Positions 17,562-26,055 are shown, numbered from the stretch's first letter. The stretch is DNA of 41,262 nucleotides from an uncultured Myxococcaceae bacterium (GCA_945952225.1 CAMFHP010000072.1:1-41262); one strand, 5' to 3'. The notes: a model not told the origin generated them from the sequence alone. Numbers and translations: made by a program.

Positions 17562-18659
17562 ATGCTCCGCCGCCTCTTCGCCATCGCCCCCGTCGCCCTC
17601 GCCGCGCTCGCGTGCACGCCCGACCGCGCGCCGCCGCTTCCGCCCCGCGAGCCCGCGCGCCCCCCCGTGGCCTTTCGCACCGCGGCCCCATCCGCTCCGT
17701 CGGAAACACCCACGGAACACCCCTCGCCCGACGCCGCGCGCGCGCTCCCCGAACGCATCGCCCGCTGCGTCGCGCGCCTCGACACCGCGACCCCGCGCGA
17801 GCTCGCCGGCGCCCTCGACGCGCTTCAACTCCCCTCGCTCCTCGAAGACGCCTGCCGCCTCGACGCGGCGCCCTCGATGGCCGACCCCTCGGTGTGCACA
17901 GCCATCGCATCGAGCGCGGTGCGCGAGGCCTGCCTCACCCGCGTGGCCCTCGCCACGGCCACCCCCGAACGCTGCCCCGCGACGCCGGGCCTCCTCGGCC
18001 GCGAGCCCGTGTGCGTGGCCCTCGCTGCGCGTTCGCCCGCCCTCTGCGCTGCGGCACCGGGAACCGACCGCGCGCGGTGCCTCGCGCTCGTTCACGTCGA
18101 CGCCGCCGCGTGCGCGCGCCTCGACCCTGCGTTTCGCAGCGCGTGCCTCCGCGACCTCCGCGAGCTCGCACCGTGGCTCCAGCGCAGACGCGGTGACGCC
18201 CTCGACGACGCGCGCGTCACCCTCGACCGCGTCGACCCCGCCGCCGACGCGGGACCGCTTCAAACATGGTCCCTCCGCGCACACCGCCGCGGCGCGTGGC
18301 TTGACGAATCGGGACGCCTGTGGCTCGTCGATCCTGCGCTCGGATGGCCTCGCGCGACGGCCGCTGCGGGCGACGAACCCGTGGTGGCGGTGCGCATCGC
18401 GACGCGCGGCGTGTCGGTGGGGCGCGAGGTCGAGGCCGAGGCGCGGGTGATCCTCCCCGATGCGCTGGCGCTCGACACCGACGATCACAGCGCGCGGGCC
18501 ACGGCGACCTTCGCGACGGTGCCGACGGGGCGAGGCGCGCGGTACGCGGTGACGGTGACCGTGACGGGCGTCCGTGCGGGGCTCGCGTCGACGCTGGTGC
18601 TCCACGGCGAGGGGTTCGTGCGCGACGTGGTCTCCGCGACCTCGTTGCGGTCGTGGTAG
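17562..18659 (+). CDS. Cys-rich predicted lipoprotein of unknown function
   Basis: 365-residue exported protein. The signal peptide MLRRLFAIAPVALAALAC ends in a plausible lipobox (LAAC-like, C18). A Pro/Ala-rich linker (about 22-65) follows. The region 65-205 carries many Cys residues in short repeats such as ARCVARLD, DACRLDAAP, DPSVCTAIASSAVREACL, ERCPATPG and ALCAAAPGTDRARCLALV, suggesting a disulfide-linked helical domain. The C-terminal third is beta-rich. I recognise no known family. It is divergent from the Crp-type regulator and runs into RNase D 13 bp later on the same strand. The DNA upstream contains AAAACAAACG, locally lower in GC than the genes. Confidence 0.8.
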   Translation: MLRRLFAIAPVALAALACTPDRAPPLPPREPARPPVAFRTAAPSAPSETPTEHPSPDAARALPERIARCVARLDTATPRELAGALDALQLPSLLEDACRLDAAPSMADPSVCTAIASSAVREACLTRVALATATPERCPATPGLLGREPVCVALAARSPALCAAAPGTDRARCLALVHVDAAACARLDPAFRSACLRDLRELAPWLQRRRGDALDDARVTLDRVDPAADAGPLQTWSLRAHRRGAWLDESGRLWLVDPALGWPRATAAAGDEPVVAVRIATRGVSVGREVEAEARVILPDALALDTDDHSARATATFATVPTGRGARYAVTVTVTGVRAGLASTLVLHGEGFVRDVVSATSLRSW

Positions 18660-18672
18660 AAGCGCGGCCGCC

Positions 18673-19848
18673 GTGCGCGAACCCCTGCTCGTGTCGTCGC
18701 CCGAGGCGCTCATCGAAGCGCGCTCGCTGCTCCAGAAGGCCTCGCGCATCGCGCTCGATTGCGAGAGCAACGGCATGCACGCCTGGCGCGGTCGCCTCTG
18801 CGTGATGCAGCTCGCCGACGCCCGCGACGACGGACCGGCCGAGACCGTGGTGCTCGTCGACACGCTCGCGGTGCCCTCGCTCGAACCCCTCGCGGCGCTG
18901 CTCGGGCCTTCAGGTCCGCCGAAGATCCTCCACGATGCGGGCTTCGACGTGCGGCTGCTGCGCGACGCGGGCGTGACCCTCGGCAACGTGATCGACACGT
19001 CGGTGTACGCGCGCTTTCTGGGCATCCGCGAGACGGGCCTCGCCTCGCTGCTCGCCTCGCGATGCGGCGTCACGCTGGAGAAGACGTTGCAGCAGCACGA
19101 CTGGGCGACGCGTCCGCTCGGGGCGCGCGAGCTCGCGTACCTGACGGGCGACGTGGCGCACCTCGGTCCGCTCGCGGCGCAGCTCGACGCCGAAGCGCGC
19201 GCGAAGGACATCGCCGACGAGGTGCATGAAGAGACCGCGTACGCCGTGGCCCACGCCCTCGACGACGGCGACGAGGTGGCGCCCGACGGCGCGGTGCGCC
19301 CGGTGTATGCGCGGGTGAAGGGTGCGCGCGATCTCGGCCCCGCGAGCCGTGCGGTGCTGCGCGAGGTGGTCGAGGTGCGCGAAGAGGCTGCGGAGCGATG
19401 GGACGTTCCCTCGGGACGCGTGATCTCGAACAGCGGGCTCGTGCAGATCGCGAAGGCCCGGCCCCGCAGCGCGCGCGACGTGAAGGCGTTGGGGGTGCTG
19501 CAACCGCGGGGCATCGAGCTCGCGGAGCGCGTCGCGCAGGCCGTGCAGAGCGGGCTCGCACAGGGCGACATTCCCGCGCAGGAGCGGCGGTGGTTCACGA
19601 CGGAGCGCGCCCCCGCGGACCTCGGTCTTCGCAAGGCCCGCGAGGCGCTGCTCACGCACTGGCGCACGGCAGAGAGCGCACGGCGCGGCGTCGACCTGCA
19701 GGTGGTGCTGCCCGGTCACTGCGTCACGGCGCTGGCCGCGAAGGGCGCTGCGAACGTCGAGGCGTTGCGCGCGGTGCCGGGCTTCGGCGAGGTGCGCGTG
19801 CGGCGCTACGGACGCGCGCTCGTCGAGCTGCTCAACTCCGTGGCGTAG
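18673..19848 (+). CDS. rnd: Ribonuclease D (3'-5' exoribonuclease)
   Basis: 391-residue DEDDy exonuclease that trims the 3' ends of tRNA and other small structured RNA. Exo I D29-x-E31 (ALDCESNGM), Exo II D92 (ILHDAGFDVRLL) and Exo III Y156/D160 (YLTGDVAHL) are all present. Helical HRDC-type regions follow (about 205-391), ending KAREALLTHWRTAESARRGVDLQVVLPG and a short helical cap. GTG 18673 is the best in-frame start; it begins 13 bp after the lipoprotein stop, so the two are probably cotranscribed. The 3' end overlaps the convergent dciA gene by 17 bp (19832-19848). Confidence 0.95.
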   Translation: MREPLLVSSPEALIEARSLLQKASRIALDCESNGMHAWRGRLCVMQLADARDDGPAETVVLVDTLAVPSLEPLAALLGPSGPPKILHDAGFDVRLLRDAGVTLGNVIDTSVYARFLGIRETGLASLLASRCGVTLEKTLQQHDWATRPLGARELAYLTGDVAHLGPLAAQLDAEARAKDIADEVHEETAYAVAHALDDGDEVAPDGAVRPVYARVKGARDLGPASRAVLREVVEVREEAAERWDVPSGRVISNSGLVQIAKARPRSARDVKALGVLQPRGIELAERVAQAVQSGLAQGDIPAQERRWFTTERAPADLGLRKAREALLTHWRTAESARRGVDLQVVLPGHCVTALAAKGAANVEALRAVPGFGEVRVRRYGRALVELLNSVA

Positions 19849-20338
19849 GGTCGTCGTCGGACTCGCGCTCGCGCTGGAGCCCCGCCCACCGCGCGGCCAC
19901 ACGAATGAGCGCGCCGCGGAGCTGCGGCGACTCGACGGCCTTGATCGCACGGGCCACCTCGAAGGGAATGGGCGCGGCGCGCACGGGCTGGCGCGTGGCG
20001 GCGACGGTCTCCGTGCGACGGGGCGTGGTGCCGACCTTGAAGCGCAGCTCGGTGACCGCGCGGCCCGCGGCGTGGGCCTGCACCCGTCGAAGGAGCTGCT
20101 GCCGTTGCGCGTGGAGCTCCTGGAGCCACACGGGGTGCTTCACGTGGAGCGTGAGCACACCATCGCGGAGCGAGACCGGCTGCGCGGCGGCGGCGATCTC
20201 GGACCCGACGGCCTCCTCCCACGCGGGCCACACGCCGAGCGCCTCGCGGATGCGCCGCGGATCGCGCAGGGCTTCGGCGAGCAGCGTCCCGATGTGGGCG
20301 GTGCCGATGGCCTCGTAGTTGGTGCGCCGTCGTCGCAT
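19832..20338 (-). CDS. DciA-like protein (DUF721), putative replicative helicase loader
   Basis: 168 residues. The core around 15-100 (TNYEAIGTAHIGTLLAEALRD, then GVWPAWEEAVGSEIAAAAQPVSLRDGVLTLHVKHPVWLQELHAQRQQLLRRVQAH) is the DUF721/DciA pattern: the W..VG..I..H/A.P.....L.V...s..W..eL motif. DciA proteins load DnaB helicase in bacteria lacking DnaC. A basic, low-complexity C-terminal half follows. ATG 20338 is preferred over 20359 because the longer version adds only MHDRAPP. The 3' end overlaps RNase D by 17 bp, so antisense interference between the two transcripts is possible. A BtpA-family gene lies 60 bp upstream on the same strand. Confidence 0.88.
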   Translation of the reverse strand: MRRRRTNYEAIGTAHIGTLLAEALRDPRRIREALGVWPAWEEAVGSEIAAAAQPVSLRDGVLTLHVKHPVWLQELHAQRQQLLRRVQAHAAGRAVTELRFKVGTTPRRTETVAATRQPVRAAPIPFEVARAIKAVESPQLRGALIRVAARWAGLQRERESDDDPTPRS

Positions 20339-20398
20339 CGGGGGAGCGCGATCATGCACGCATCGCGGGCCGCGCGTCGAATCCGCAGCGCCGCGCGC

Positions 20399-21187
20399 TC
20401 AGCCTCGACGGGCTGCGAACTCGCGCGCGACCACCGCGTCGATGGGCCCGCCCGCGAGTCCATTGGCGCGGAGCGCGCTGCCGACGATCACGCCGTCGAC
20501 GGTGCGCAGCCACGCATCGAGGGTGTCGTGGCGCGCGCCGCTGCCCAGCCACACGGGCGTGTGCGGAACGGCCCTTCGCACGCGGGCGATCACCGAGGTG
20601 TCGGCTTCGGAGCCCGTGCGCGCCCCGGTCACGATCACGGCGTCGGCGAGCGCGCGCTCCACGGCTTCGAGGGCCTCGTCTTCGGGCGCGAGGGCCACCG
20701 CGCCGAGGGGCACCGAGTGCTTCACGTCGACGTCGGCGGCGATGGAGACGTGCGCGGCCCCCATGCGCATGCGAGCGCGCAGGAGCTCCGCGGATTCACC
20801 CTGCACGAGGCCCTGGTCGGTGACGCGCGCGCCGACGAGCACGTTCACGCGCACGAAGCGGGCGCCCGTCGCCATGGCGATCGCGAGCGCCGATTCGCCG
20901 TCGTTGCGGAGCACGTTCACGCCGAGCGGAAGGCCCGACGCGCGGCGCACGGCATCGCACACGGCGGTCATCGCGGCGACGGTCTCGACCTTCACGGGAC
21001 CGCGAAAGAACGGGGCGTCGCCGAAGTTCTCGACGATCACGCCGTCGAAGCCCGCGCGGGTGAGCGCGTCGGCGTCGCGCACGGCGCCCTCGATGACCGC
21101 GCGCAGGTCGCCTGCGAAGCGCGGCGCGCCGGGGAGCGCGGGCAGATGGATCACACCGAGAAGCAGCTTCGCGTCGCGTCGGAACAT
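20399..21187 (-). CDS. BtpA/SgcQ-family TIM-barrel protein
   Basis: 262 residues of the BtpA/SgcQ family. It opens LLLGVIHLPALPGAPRFAGD, then ADALTRAGFDGVIVENFGDAPFF, GLPLGVNVLRNDGESALAIAMATGARFVRVNVLVGARVTDQGLVQG, then ADVDVKHSVPLG and a closing GTVDGVIVGSALR-like barrel motif, all standard for the family. BtpA stabilises photosystem I in cyanobacteria, but most bacterial members have no proven role; a nucleoside- or sugar-related lyase/isomerase is only a guess. ATG 21187 (MFRRDAKLLLG) is favoured over 21208 (MGYKPGP). It is divergent from the secreted protein at 21258 with 70 bp between them, and lies upstream of dciA. Confidence 0.9.
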   Translation of the reverse strand: MFRRDAKLLLGVIHLPALPGAPRFAGDLRAVIEGAVRDADALTRAGFDGVIVENFGDAPFFRGPVKVETVAAMTAVCDAVRRASGLPLGVNVLRNDGESALAIAMATGARFVRVNVLVGARVTDQGLVQGESAELLRARMRMGAAHVSIAADVDVKHSVPLGAVALAPEDEALEAVERALADAVIVTGARTGSEADTSVIARVRRAVPHTPVWLGSGARHDTLDAWLRTVDGVIVGSALRANGLAGGPIDAVVAREFAARRG

Positions 21188-21209
21188 GGGCCCGGGCTTG
21201 TATCCCATC

Positions 21210-21230
21210 GGCGCCGAATTTGGAGGCGCC
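21210..21230. promoter_or_regulatory. GGCGCC inverted pair in the divergent region
   Basis: GGCGCC (21210-21215) and GGCGCC (21225-21230) form an inverted repeat with a 9-base gap between the divergent btpA-like and secreted-protein genes. A weak plus-strand promoter, TTGGAG (21220-21225) and TAACCT (21244-21249), overlaps it, so it could be an operator. Both hexamers are self-complementary and common in GC-rich DNA. Confidence 0.25.
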
Positions 21231-21257
21231 TCGCGCGCTTCGCTAACCTCCCGCCCC

Positions 21258-22085
21258 ATGCGTTGGAAGCCGCTCGCCGCCGCCGTGCTGCTGGTCGCCG
21301 GGGTCGCCCAGGTGGCCGTCGCCCAGCACCGGGGTGACGGATCGGTGGTGCCTGCGAGCGGCGTCGCGACGCCTGCGCACACGCCCGCGACGAGAGCGCC
21401 GGTGGGCCCTCCCGCAGCGCCCTCGGAGACAGTCGACGGCGGCGCGCCCGCGAGTGCCGTGAACGCGAGCACGACGCGCGAGGCCACGCCGCGAGACCCG
21501 TGCAGCGAGGTGCTCCACGCGGTGCAGTTCGAAGACGTGCGCGGCGCGCAGAGCGCGTACGCGGCGTGTCGCGCGCGGGTCGCAGGGCCCGGACGCATCC
21601 CGGTGCCCGACGACGTGCGCACGCTCGAAGACGTGACCGAGGCGATCCACGGGCTGCGCCGCGACGACGGGACCTTCTGCGTGGAGCCCTCGGCGCCCTT
21701 CGACCTCCGCGCGATGCTCGGCGACGCGACGGACACGCGCACGTGCCTCGCGGCGCTCGACCGCTTTCTCGCCTCGGACAACGCGGTGTGGCGCTTCACG
21801 CTGGCCGATCCCTACGCCTCCGGTCGCCTCGTCGCGCGCTCGGGTTTCGACCTCGTGAGCGCCCGTCGACTGCGCCGCAAGCCCACGCCCGGCAGCCCCG
21901 CGGAGCGAGAGCTCCTGGCCATCGCGCGCCTCGCCGGACGCCACTTCATGCGCACGTGCCGCTGCATGCCCGGACCGCAGCCCGACTCGGTCACCGCCGT
22001 GCGCGCGATGCACCTCCCCTCGACGATCGAGGGCATCCTCCTGCGCGGCCTCGAAGAGCGCGAAGGGGCCCACGGCGAGCCATGA
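21258..22085 (+). CDS. Secreted protein of unknown function
   Basis: 275 residues with a signal peptide (MRWKPLAAAVLLVAGVAQVAVAQ), a Pro/Ala/Thr-rich linker to about 78, then a mostly helical domain with several Cys (DPCSEVLHAVQFEDVRGAQSAYAACRAR, FCVEP, TRTCLAALDRF, HFMRTCRCMPG). Cys pairs and lack of catalytic motifs suggest a disulfide-stabilised periplasmic or secreted protein. I recognise no family. ATG 21258 is immediately preceded by a weak promoter (TTGGAG and TAACCT), implying a leaderless transcript. Its stop overlaps the rdgB start as ATGA, and the pseudokinase gene follows, so the three probably form an operon. Confidence 0.78.
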   Translation: MRWKPLAAAVLLVAGVAQVAVAQHRGDGSVVPASGVATPAHTPATRAPVGPPAAPSETVDGGAPASAVNASTTREATPRDPCSEVLHAVQFEDVRGAQSAYAACRARVAGPGRIPVPDDVRTLEDVTEAIHGLRRDDGTFCVEPSAPFDLRAMLGDATDTRTCLAALDRFLASDNAVWRFTLADPYASGRLVARSGFDLVSARRLRRKPTPGSPAERELLAIARLAGRHFMRTCRCMPGPQPDSVTAVRAMHLPSTIEGILLRGLEEREGAHGEP

Positions 22086-22729
22086 CCCGCACGCCGCTCC
22101 TCCTCGCGACGGCCAACGCGGGCAAGCTCGCGGAGCTTCGCGAGATGCTCCCCGGCGTCGACGTGTGTGGACTTCGTGACGTGGGCATCGACGACCTCGA
22201 CGAGCCCGCCGACGAGTACGTCGCCAACGCGTGCGCCAAGGCCCTCGAAGCCTCGCGGCGCTCGGGTCTCGTGGCGCTGGCCGACGACTCGGGCCTGGCC
22301 GTCGACGCGCTCTCGGGCGCTCCCGGCGCGTTCTCTGCGCGGTACGCAGGCGTGCACGGCGACAACGCGGGGAATCGCGCGCTGCTCCTCGCGCGCATGG
22401 CCCATGTGCCCGCGGCGCTGCGGGGCGCGCGGTTCCGGTGTGTGCTGGCGTTGGCCGACACGGCGGGTCCGCTTCGAGAACGCGCGCTGTGGCGCCACGG
22501 GGAGTGCCGCGGGTCCATCGGATTCGAGGCGCGGGGCGGCGGCGGCTTCGGCTACGACCCGATCTTCGTCCCCGACGGCGAGACGCGCACGATGGCGGAA
22601 CTCAGCTCCGACGAGAAGCACGCGCGCTCGCACCGGGCCATGGCCCTCCGCGCGATGCGCCCGCTGCTCCAGGGATATCTGGAATTGCGCGACGCTGTAG
22701 CAACCGCGCGCCGTGGTGCATTACGGTAG
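22082..22729 (+). CDS. rdgB: dITP/XTP pyrophosphatase (Ham1/RdgB)
   Basis: 215-residue house-cleaning enzyme that hydrolyses dITP, ITP and XTP to monophosphates, keeping inosine and xanthosine out of DNA and RNA. Family landmarks: LLLATANAGKLAELREML at 6-23, NACAKALEAS, the catalytic ADDSGLAVDAL segment, GAPGAFSARYAG, the substrate-binding GGGGFGYDPIFVPDGETRTMAELSSDEKHARSHRAMALRAM region. ATG 22082 overlaps the upstream stop as ATGA, implying translational coupling; the pseudokinase starts 8 bp after its stop. The residue count is normal for the family, and all core motifs are intact. It is the only clearly metabolic gene in this small operon. Confidence 0.96.
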   Translation: MTRTPLLLATANAGKLAELREMLPGVDVCGLRDVGIDDLDEPADEYVANACAKALEASRRSGLVALADDSGLAVDALSGAPGAFSARYAGVHGDNAGNRALLLARMAHVPAALRGARFRCVLALADTAGPLRERALWRHGECRGSIGFEARGGGGFGYDPIFVPDGETRTMAELSSDEKHARSHRAMALRAMRPLLQGYLELRDAVATARRGALR

Positions 22730-22737
22730 GTGTTCTG

Positions 22738-25497
22738 ATGAGCCTGGAAGACTCTGACCTCCCGGCAGGATCGCGGATCGCCGGGCGCTACGTGATCGAA
22801 CGTCTGCTCCGACGCACGCCGCGTTCTGCGATCTACCTCGCGCGCGCCGAGACGGCGCAGACCTCGCGCTTCTGCGCGCGGGTGATCGCGGCGCCTGCGG
22901 TGTCGCCCGACGCGGTGTCCGCGGTGCATCGCGAGCTGCAACGCGTGGCGATGCTTCGGCAGCGCGCGGTGCCCGCGCTCCTCGCGGTGACGCGCGACGA
23001 AGACCGCCTGGTGATCGTGACCGAGCGCCCCGACGGCATCACGCTCCGCGAGCTGTTGCAGAAGAACGGACGGCTGAAGTCCGGTGAGCTCGGGCGTCTG
23101 GTGACCGAGCTGGCCACGGTGCTCGACGCGATGCACACGGCCTCGCCGCCGTTTCTGCACCGCGGGCTCTCACCCGATGCGATCTCCGTGGGTGACCGGC
23201 TCCTGCGCGTGTGGATCGAGGGATGCGGCCTCGTGCACGCGCTCACGCAGCAGGGCGTGCTCCCCGCCGACGCGGCCGATGTGCCCACGGCGTACCGCTC
23301 GCCGGGCGATCTCGAAGGTCGCGCGACCGCGGGCGGTGACGTGTTCGCGCTGGCCTCGTTGGCGTACGAGTGCCTCACGGGGCGCCCCGCGCACGAGGCG
23401 GCGAACGACGAAGAGACCCGCGCGATCGTGCTGCGCGGACCGCGTCCGAGCGTGAAGGCCGCGCGCCCCTCGGGGGCCGTGGAGCTCGATGCGGTGCTTC
23501 ATCGCGCGTGGTCCGATGAGGGCGCGTACCCCTCGGCCGGCGCCTTCGCGCGTGACCTCGCCCGCGTGCTCACGGCGAACCCCTCGTCGCGTGGAATCCC
23601 CGCGGTGGGCGGGCGCGCACGCCCCGAAGCCGTGTCGGTGAAGGGCGACGACGCGCGCAAGCAGACGCTCCTCGGGGTCATCGCGCAGAACGGCGACGCG
23701 TTCGCTTCGAAGGACATGAAGTCCACGCTCCTGGGCGTCGGACAGGCCCGCACCGGCGCGCGGGTTCCGCCGCCGGTGACCCCGCCGAAGGTCCCCTCGC
23801 CCTTCGCGCCGCCGACGCCGCCCGCGATCCCGTCGCCCGGCGCGATCACGCCCTCGGGTGACCCCTCGCGACCGCGCCGTACGGCCGAAGTCACACAGCG
23901 TGTGGAGGTGCCCAACATCCGTCCGCCGGGCACCGAGCCCGTCGACGTGCGACCGCGCCCGCCTGCGCCCGCGCTCCGTCCACCGCGTCTCGCCGATGAG
24001 CCCGCGGAACTCGCATCAGCCACCGCGACCGCGCCCCTCGGATCGCCCACGCAGCCCGTCGGCGCCCCCGCCACACCCGCGAGCCCCGTCGACGCGGGAA
24101 CGCCTCCGCCGCCCGCCATTCCGACGCTCACTGCGGGCACGCCGCTGCTCGTGCCCGTCCCCTCCGAGGCCCCGCGCCCGCCGATCGGGGAGCGCCTGAG
24201 CGAGCCTGCGTGGGGCTCCATCGAAGCGTCGCTCGGCGATGCGTTCGACGACCTCGCGTTGCGCCCCACGGAGCCGCCGAACATGCCCCGCACGGTCGAC
24301 GCGCCCATCGCGCCCGTCGCCCCTGCGCCCGTTGCCGACGAAGCGCCCCCGCCGCGCCCCGTCGACCCCGCAGCCATCGCGCAGGAGGCCTTCGGCGTGG
24401 TCACCGCCGATGCCTTCGACATCGTGTCCGACGAGGATTTCGCGCCCGTCGTCCCCTCGCCCACCGCACCCTCCGCGGCGCCGTCGAGCATGCCCCCGGC
24501 GCTGCCGATCCACTCCGACGAGCCCGAGCCGCAGCTCCCCGAGGTGCCCGTCGCCATCGATGCGATGCCGGTCGCACCGGAGCTCCCTGCGGTTCCCGTG
24601 ATCGCCCCTGCGCCGCCCATCGAACCCGTCGCGCCCGCGGTGCCCGCAGCCCCCGCGGCCGTCGCCGCACCGATGCCCGAGCCCGCGCGGTCGATCCCCG
24701 TGGCCGCGCCCCAGGCCCCGTCGCTCAAGCCCTCGATCCCCGCATGGGGACCTCCGCCCGAGCCTCCGGCGGAAGCCGACTCGGTGCTCCGTGGACGGCA
24801 GCGCGTCCGACGTGTTGCGCTGGGCCTCGTGGGCACGCTGCTCGGTGCGGGCGTCATCGCCGCGGGCTTCTTCTTCGGTCGCCAGACGCCGACGCCTGCG
24901 CCCGAGGCGCCGCCGCCCCGACCTCCCGTGCTGGCGGCCGATGTTCCTCCGTCGACCGCATCTGCGACCCACGATGCGCCCGCGGTGGAGGAGGCCGACG
25001 CAGCGGCGCTCGCGACCCACGACGCGGCGACCGATGGTGCGTCGACGACCGTCGCGGCGGCCGATGCGACGACCGATGCGCAGACCGTCGCGGCGGTCGA
25101 TGCCGGTGCGACCGACGACGCTGCGAGCCCTGTGGCGGCGGCGTCCCCCGACGACGCGGGCGCACCCGTCGCGGTCGCCGCGGTCGATGCGTCATCCCCG
25201 GCGCAGCAAGAGACCGGTCGCCGTCATCACCACCCGCGCGACAGCGAGATGGAAGAGGTTCAGGACGCGCTCCAGCCCGACATCGCGGCGTGCATCACCG
25301 ACGCGCGCCGTCGACGCCACGTGCACGTGGCCGTGCGCTATGAAGGCGCCACGGGACGCGCCGTCGACATCCGCGTCGCGACCTCCTTCGCCGAGCCTCC
25401 GATGGGTCCGTGCATCGAGAACGTGATCCGCGCGCACCCGCTCCCGCCGTTCATCAACGACAGCTACGAGTACCGCTTCTCCTTCGAGTCGCGCTGA
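22738..25497 (+). CDS. Transmembrane pseudokinase with AgmX/TonB-like C-terminus
   Basis: 919 residues. About 1-285 is a Hanks-type fold with the catalytic residues lost: VAIK lysine is R48 (CARVI), HRDLKPEN is HRGLSPDA (141-148), DFG is GCG (162-164) and the APE glutamate is glycine (AYRSPGD). A roughly 400-residue Pro/Ala-rich linker follows, then one membrane helix near 692-714 (VALGLVGTLLGAGVIAAGFFFG), an Ala/Asp/Thr-rich stalk, and a C-terminal domain (about 845-919, VQDALQPDIAACITDARRRRHVHVAVRYEGATGRAVDIRV ... RAHPLPPF) like the AgmX/TonB-type beta domains of myxobacterial gliding proteins. A cytoplasmic scaffold joined to a periplasmic binding domain is the likely architecture. It follows rdgB by 8 bp and is followed by a strong hairpin. 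Confidence 0.85.
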   Translation: MSLEDSDLPAGSRIAGRYVIERLLRRTPRSAIYLARAETAQTSRFCARVIAAPAVSPDAVSAVHRELQRVAMLRQRAVPALLAVTRDEDRLVIVTERPDGITLRELLQKNGRLKSGELGRLVTELATVLDAMHTASPPFLHRGLSPDAISVGDRLLRVWIEGCGLVHALTQQGVLPADAADVPTAYRSPGDLEGRATAGGDVFALASLAYECLTGRPAHEAANDEETRAIVLRGPRPSVKAARPSGAVELDAVLHRAWSDEGAYPSAGAFARDLARVLTANPSSRGIPAVGGRARPEAVSVKGDDARKQTLLGVIAQNGDAFASKDMKSTLLGVGQARTGARVPPPVTPPKVPSPFAPPTPPAIPSPGAITPSGDPSRPRRTAEVTQRVEVPNIRPPGTEPVDVRPRPPAPALRPPRLADEPAELASATATAPLGSPTQPVGAPATPASPVDAGTPPPPAIPTLTAGTPLLVPVPSEAPRPPIGERLSEPAWGSIEASLGDAFDDLALRPTEPPNMPRTVDAPIAPVAPAPVADEAPPPRPVDPAAIAQEAFGVVTADAFDIVSDEDFAPVVPSPTAPSAAPSSMPPALPIHSDEPEPQLPEVPVAIDAMPVAPELPAVPVIAPAPPIEPVAPAVPAAPAAVAAPMPEPARSIPVAAPQAPSLKPSIPAWGPPPEPPAEADSVLRGRQRVRRVALGLVGTLLGAGVIAAGFFFGRQTPTPAPEAPPPRPPVLAADVPPSTASATHDAPAVEEADAAALATHDAATDGASTTVAAADATTDAQTVAAVDAGATDDAASPVAAASPDDAGAPVAVAAVDASSPAQQETGRRHHHPRDSEMEEVQDALQPDIAACITDARRRRHVHVAVRYEGATGRAVDIRVATSFAEPPMGPCIENVIRAHPLPPFINDSYEYRFSFESR

Positions 25498-25510
25498 GCT
25501 TCGCGGGCGC

Positions 25511-25547
25511 CGCACGCCCACGGAGCTCCAGTCTCCGCGGGCGTGCG
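25511..25547 (+). terminator. Long hairpin after the pseudokinase gene
   Basis: 25511-25525 pairs with 25533-25547 (CGCACGCCC / GGGCGTGCG and CGGAG / CTCCG) with one mismatch and a 7-base loop, 13 bp past the stop at 25497. The stem is very stable but no T-run follows; it may end transcription or protect the mRNA 3' end. Confidence 0.5.
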
Positions 25548-25677
25548 CTGGCGCAGCACACGCCGCACTCGAACGCGTCCCCCTCTCACGGCGCTCGCCC
25601 GGGCAGGTCGCATCGCGAGACGCCCGTCCCCGCCTGGCCGGCTCGCACCGTGGCAAACGCGCAGGAGCCCAAATGAC

Positions 25678-25710
25678 AGAAGCCCCGATCTCAACAGACC
25701 GGGGCTTCTT
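25678..25710. terminator. Intrinsic-type terminator between pseudokinase and tRNA cluster
   Basis: AGAAGCCCCG (25678-25687) pairs perfectly with CGGGGCTTCT (25700-25709), then TTC. It lies between the plus-strand pseudokinase operon and the minus-strand tRNA-Lys (3' end 25716), so it could serve both. The T-tract is short. Confidence 0.65.
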
Positions 25711-25715
25711 CGTAG

Positions 25716-25788
25716 TGGGTTATGAAGGACTTGAACCTTCAGCCAACGGATTAAGAGTCCGCTGCTCTACCAATTGAGCTAATAACCC
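25716..25788 (-). tRNA. tRNA-Lys (anticodon CTT)
   Basis: 73-nt cloverleaf on the minus strand. Acceptor GGGTTAT pairs with ATAACCC, discriminator A; D-arm AGCTC...GAGC; anticodon stem/loop GCGGA-CTCTTAA-TCCGT gives CTT; T-arm contains GGTTCAAGTCC. CCA is not encoded. Last of three minus-strand tRNA genes (His, Arg, Lys). Confidence 0.95.
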
Positions 25789-25877
25789 GTATTTCTCGAT
25801 CGTTTCAGCCGTCTCGCCGTTCGGTGGAGCGGCTTATCTCACCCTTGTTTTGCGCCGTCAACTTTTATTTTCTCTGG

Positions 25878-25950
25878 CGCGCCCGGAGGGAGTCGAACCC
25901 CCAACCGACGGATCCGAAGTCCGTTGCTCTATCCATTGAGCTACGAGCGC
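25878..25950 (-). tRNA. tRNA-Arg (anticodon TCG)
   Basis: 73-nt cloverleaf. Acceptor GCGCTCG pairs with CGGGCGC (one G-U), discriminator G; anticodon stem/loop ACGGA-CTTCGGA-TCCGT gives TCG, reading CGA; T-loop TTCGACT. CCA is not encoded. The DNA between it and tRNA-Lys is A/T-rich (TTTTATTTTCT) against the GC-rich genome. Confidence 0.95.
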
Positions 25951-25981
25951 CCGGAATCTTCTGCAATCCAGCGAGTGATGG

Positions 25982-26055
25982 GGTGACTGACGGGGTTTGA
26001 ACCCGCGACACTCGGAGCCACAATCCGATGCTCTACCAGCTGAGCTACAGCCACC
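25982..26055 (-). tRNA. tRNA-His (anticodon GTG)
   Basis: Cloverleaf with acceptor GTGGCTG / CAGTCAC, discriminator C and an extra 5' G opposite it (the encoded G-1 required by histidyl-tRNA synthetase). Anticodon loop TTGTGGC gives GTG. First gene of the minus-strand tRNA transcript; a good promoter lies upstream at 26106-26134. Confidence 0.95.
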
